From: Shinella sp. SUS2
Lineage (GTDB): Bacteria; Pseudomonadota; Alphaproteobacteria; Rhizobiales; Rhizobiaceae
DNA length: 64,000 nucleotides
Assembly: GCF_001262505.1 (NCBI RefSeq)
Contig: NZ_KQ410737.1
Coordinates: forward strand, 112,545 to 176,544
Direction: 5' to 3'
Below the pieces are notes generated by a model. That model was not told the origin of the DNA. It did no database searches and saw only the letters and a program-made list of their open reading frames with translations. Made by a program: the position numbers and the translations under genes. The first letter of the stretch is position 1. The number at the start of each line of letters is the position of its first letter. Positions 61,839 through 64,000 of this stretch are shown here, piece after piece.

Positions 61839-62050
61839 AAAATGGTGCGGATTCCCCGGTCATCCGGGTTGAAATCGCGGTGTGAACGACACGCGGAATA
61901 TGCCGCGCGGTGCGGACGCCCAACCACCACCCGGCACCGCCGGAAGGCTGGTTTGAAGCAATGCAAGTGTGGCTGGTGGCGCTGGTGTGGCCACCCTGCG
62001 GCTACGGGCGGGCCAGTATGCCCGCCGCTGCGCTGCTGCCATGGGCACAT

Positions 62051-62067
62051 CCACCCCCTAGGGGTGG
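62051..62067. other. Inverted repeat downstream of broken prim-pol
   Basis: CCACCCC CTA GGGGTGG at the position where element 1 has its 26-bp CTAG-centred palindrome. Different sequence, same place and same centre. Confidence 0.4.
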
Positions 62068-62108
62068 CAGGGCAGCGCCACTGGCACCACCAGCTACACG
62101 GCCAGGGG

Positions 62109-63548
62109 CTAACCCATTCTCTTCAACATGGCGTCTTGTTCCGGCGTGTATTCCGTCTCCTCAATCCAAATGCGCACCGGTCGTGCCCGGTTGGTTCGGG
62201 GCTGAAGTTCAACCATGACGCCAATAGCTGCCATACCCGGCGCAAGGCGCTGGAGGGCGTTGGAAAGGTGCGATGGCGTCTGCGGCAAAACCTTCTCGAT
62301 CCGGCCGAAGTCGTCTCGCAGCCTGTCATGCAATTCACCCACTGTACCTTCATAGGAGCGCGCCGCCACGTTGACGTCCAAGATATGGATAATCTTGCGT
62401 ACAAGCGGGTGGTTGATCGTGTTCTCGATCTTAGCTTCCTTGACGCTCTCCTCAAGCGCTCGCAGGAACGTGCCAGCGGGAAGACCAGTCGCCGGTTCAG
62501 CGGCGACAAGCCATTGCGCGGAGTCCGCCATTCGTACCGTCGTCGGGGGCTCCACCTCGTCGAAGCGGCGCATGGCCGTGCTTACGATGTCGAACAAGCA
62601 GCCGAGAATACTCGGCAGGATTTCCTCAAAGCGTATGTTGATGGCCTTTTCGGTTTGGCGCGCGCCTTCGGGGATGGCAGGGAGGTTCAGAACGATCGAG
62701 CGGTCGAGTAGGTCATGCTGACTGGCGAACTCGCCAATGCCGTTGATGATGATCGGCACGGAATTTTTGAACATGCGCTGTTCATCATCGGTGTAGTATT
62801 TGCGGGTGCTGAAGCCGCCACCCGTCAACATGGCGCAGAGGAAATCCGAAAGGTCCCAGCGCACGGAAGATGCGTTGTCGTAGACGAGCAGCCTCGACAT
62901 GGCCGCCTGGATCGCCAAGGTATGCTCGTCCTTGGGTAGGCGCTGTTTTTCGATCGCGTTCGGATCGATGATGCGCTTGATGATCTCGCTGACTTTACTT
63001 TTCCCGCTGCCGTATGCGCCGCTGACCAAAAGCGCCATATAGGGATGTGTGGGCTTCAGCGATACGATCAGGAATGCCAGAAACAGAATCCAATTCATGT
63101 CGTCGAAATGGAGCAGTGCACGGAGATCAATCAGTTTGCCGCCGCGTTCCGGCATGACCTGCGCGGCGAATCCGGCCGGGCGAAAGAAATAGACCGGCGG
63201 GTTATGGATGAGCATCCAACTAGCGCTCGTGATCTTTACAACGGCTCCATCCGTTCGCCCTAGGTCATAGTAGGCCGCATCTGCCGTTCCTGCGATCCGG
63301 ACGTGCACTTTCTCCTCTGGGGAATCATACACGGCCTCTGCCTCCATCAGATCGATGATCTCGGAAAGCGCTTCTCTACTGATCGTCTTAGCGGTGCGGC
63401 GGTGATACCTAAGGCGAACCAGCCCTCTTGTCGCGTCGGAACGGATGGGATGGCAGACGGTGCCGCGTTCCGGCGACGTCACAGCCATGAAGCCTACATT
63501 CTGCTCCGTGTGGAACAGCGTAATTTCCGGCCCGCGAACAAGACTTAT
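62109..63548 (-). pseudogene. 5'-truncated prim-pol/helicase gene of element 2
   Basis: The frame aligns with the element 1 prim-pol protein only from about residue 277 onward (ITLFHTEQNVGFMAV against IELFNDGDGTAFATL). The ATPase half is complete (SGAYGSGKSKVSEIIKRIIDP, LLVYDNASSVRWDLS), but the primase half is missing because an IS630-type element interrupts it near a TA at about 63546. An in-frame GTG inside the insertion sequence could start a fused product. The two proteins are clearly related but much more diverged than the integrases. Confidence 0.8.
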
Positions 63549-64000
63549 ACGGTCCCTCACTGATCAAAACCCATTGGCCCATTCTCTGCGTCCGATCGAC
63601 ATGACGCGCCATGGCTGGCTTTCGAGCCGCCGCCAGGCATCGCAGCAATGATCGACGATGTCGTCGTATGATTTGAACACGCGGTTTGATAACCAGTTGT
63701 CGCGCATGAAATGCCAGAGGTTTTCGACCGGGTTCAGCTCCGGCGATTTCGGCGGGAGTGGCAGAATGGTGATGTTTTCGGGCACGACGAGATTGTTGGA
63801 CATGTGCCAGCCTGCCTGATCCATGATGAGGATAGCGTGCGCGTCGGCATCGACGTGTCGGGCGATTTCGGCCAGATGCTGGGTCATGGCGTAGGTGTCG
63901 CACCATGGCATGACCAGCGCCGCCGCCTTGCCGAGCTTCGGGCAGATTGCGCCGAAGATGTAGGCCGACCTTGTGCGCTGATCGTGCGGTGCTCACCTAT
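63546..64000 (-). mobile_element. IS630-family insertion sequence, end within window
   Basis: Begins near TATACGGTCCCTCACTGATC beside the broken prim-pol frame. IS630 elements insert at TA. Only one end and the 3' part of the transposase gene are in the window; the exact inverted repeat cannot be fixed without the other end. Confidence 0.75.
63564..63992 (-). pseudogene. IS630-family transposase, C-terminal part
   Basis: The frame runs from the window edge to a stop at 63564. It shows the DDE hallmarks ILIMDQAGWH and LPPKSPELNPVENLWHFMRDN with the terminal Glu. The upstream residues HDQRTRSAYIFGAICPKLGKAAALVMPWCDTYAM also fit the family. An in-frame TGA at 63993-63995 interrupts the frame just before APHDQRT, so this copy may be inactive, unless expression uses a frameshift or recoding as in some IS630 members. 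Confidence 0.75.

Larger units (their letters stand above)
61671..62108. other. Non-coding region between integrase and prim-pol of element 2
   Basis: The first half parallels element 1 (inverted repeat 61727, hairpin 61815, 12-mer 61867). The second half differs and holds GTGTGGCTGGTGGCGCTGGT-type repeats and the inverted repeat CCACCCC/GGGGTGG. No gene is supported. Confidence 0.5.
55422..64000. mobile_element. Integrative element 2, related to element 1, incomplete in window
   Basis: Starts at the internal att site with a left end like that of element 1. It carries a membrane coiled-coil protein, Beta-family protein, sce7726-like nuclease, XRE regulator, the conserved 241-aa protein/lipoprotein/62-aa/integrase block, and a prim-pol gene broken by an IS630-type insertion. 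No third tRNA repeat is seen, so its right end lies beyond the window. Confidence 0.85.

Noticed and set aside
63409..63996. 195-codon minus-strand frame over the prim-pol/IS junction
   Set aside because: The IS630 transposase motifs lie in a different frame; this one is a shadow spanning two unrelated sequences.

Overview
The window looks like chromosome of a Rhizobiaceae-type alphaproteobacterium (Rhizobium/Agrobacterium/Shinella/Ensifer relatives). The basis is high-GC coding, rhizobial gene orders (mitofilin-like gene with hemY; dapF-mtaB-ftsY-septation protein; ffh-chorismate mutase-rpsP-rimM-trmD-rplS; ftsK-lolA-xthA; glnK-amtB), a CenR-like regulator, and palindromic repeats of the rhizobial intergenic kind. 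I made no database comparison; names rest on recognised motifs, lengths and order.

Positions 1-42000 are a normal, densely packed core chromosome. In order they hold the end of a haem cluster; a TerB-like protein and a glutamine amidotransferase; YggT and DUF167 genes; pyrophosphatase; a GNAT enzyme; typA; a PhoD-type phosphatase; the dapF-mtaB-ftsY-yciB operon; a metallo-beta-lactamase-fold hydrolase; the SRP/ribosome maturation cluster; an amino-acid ABC transporter without its ATPase; a CASTOR/POLLUX-like channel; leuC; SixA-like phosphatase; aldo/keto reductase; L,D-transpeptidase; CenR-like regulator; xthA, lolA and ftsK; the nitrogen-regulated glnK-amtB pair; tesB; a UbiH-type monooxygenase; Trm112-like; a LON-domain protein; a thioredoxin-TPR protein; and a YbaK-type deacylase. 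Several intrinsic terminators are clear.

At 42020-42094 lies an intact tRNA-Gly(GCC). Its 3' half and terminator (42049-42138) recur at 55422-55511 with one mismatch. This marks a 13.4-kb integrative element (element 1), followed immediately in tandem by a related second element (element 2) that runs off the window. Both share one plan: variable cargo, an XRE repressor facing a two-gene module (an unknown 241-aa protein plus a lipoprotein), a 62-aa protein, a P4-type tyrosine integrase and a primase-polymerase/helicase. Element 1 continues with an excisionase-like gene, a hypothetical gene and a second cargo site. I see no capsid, portal or terminase gene, so these resemble phage satellites or small integrative elements rather than prophages.

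The cargo looks like conflict or defence genes. Element 1 carries an AIPR-like protein and, in its second site, an AT-richer, tightly coupled three-gene operon: a small HEPN-like protein, an ATPase with a KGGVGR variant P-loop, and a second P-loop ATPase. Element 2 carries a membrane coiled-coil protein, a Beta-family protein and an sce7726-like PD-(D/E)XK nuclease. The three-gene operon is my best candidate for an undescribed system. The conserved 3.3-kb core with swapped cargo, swapped repressor-operator pairs and candidate iteron origins is the second most interesting feature. In element 2 an IS630-family insertion cuts the primase-polymerase gene, so that copy is probably replication-defective.
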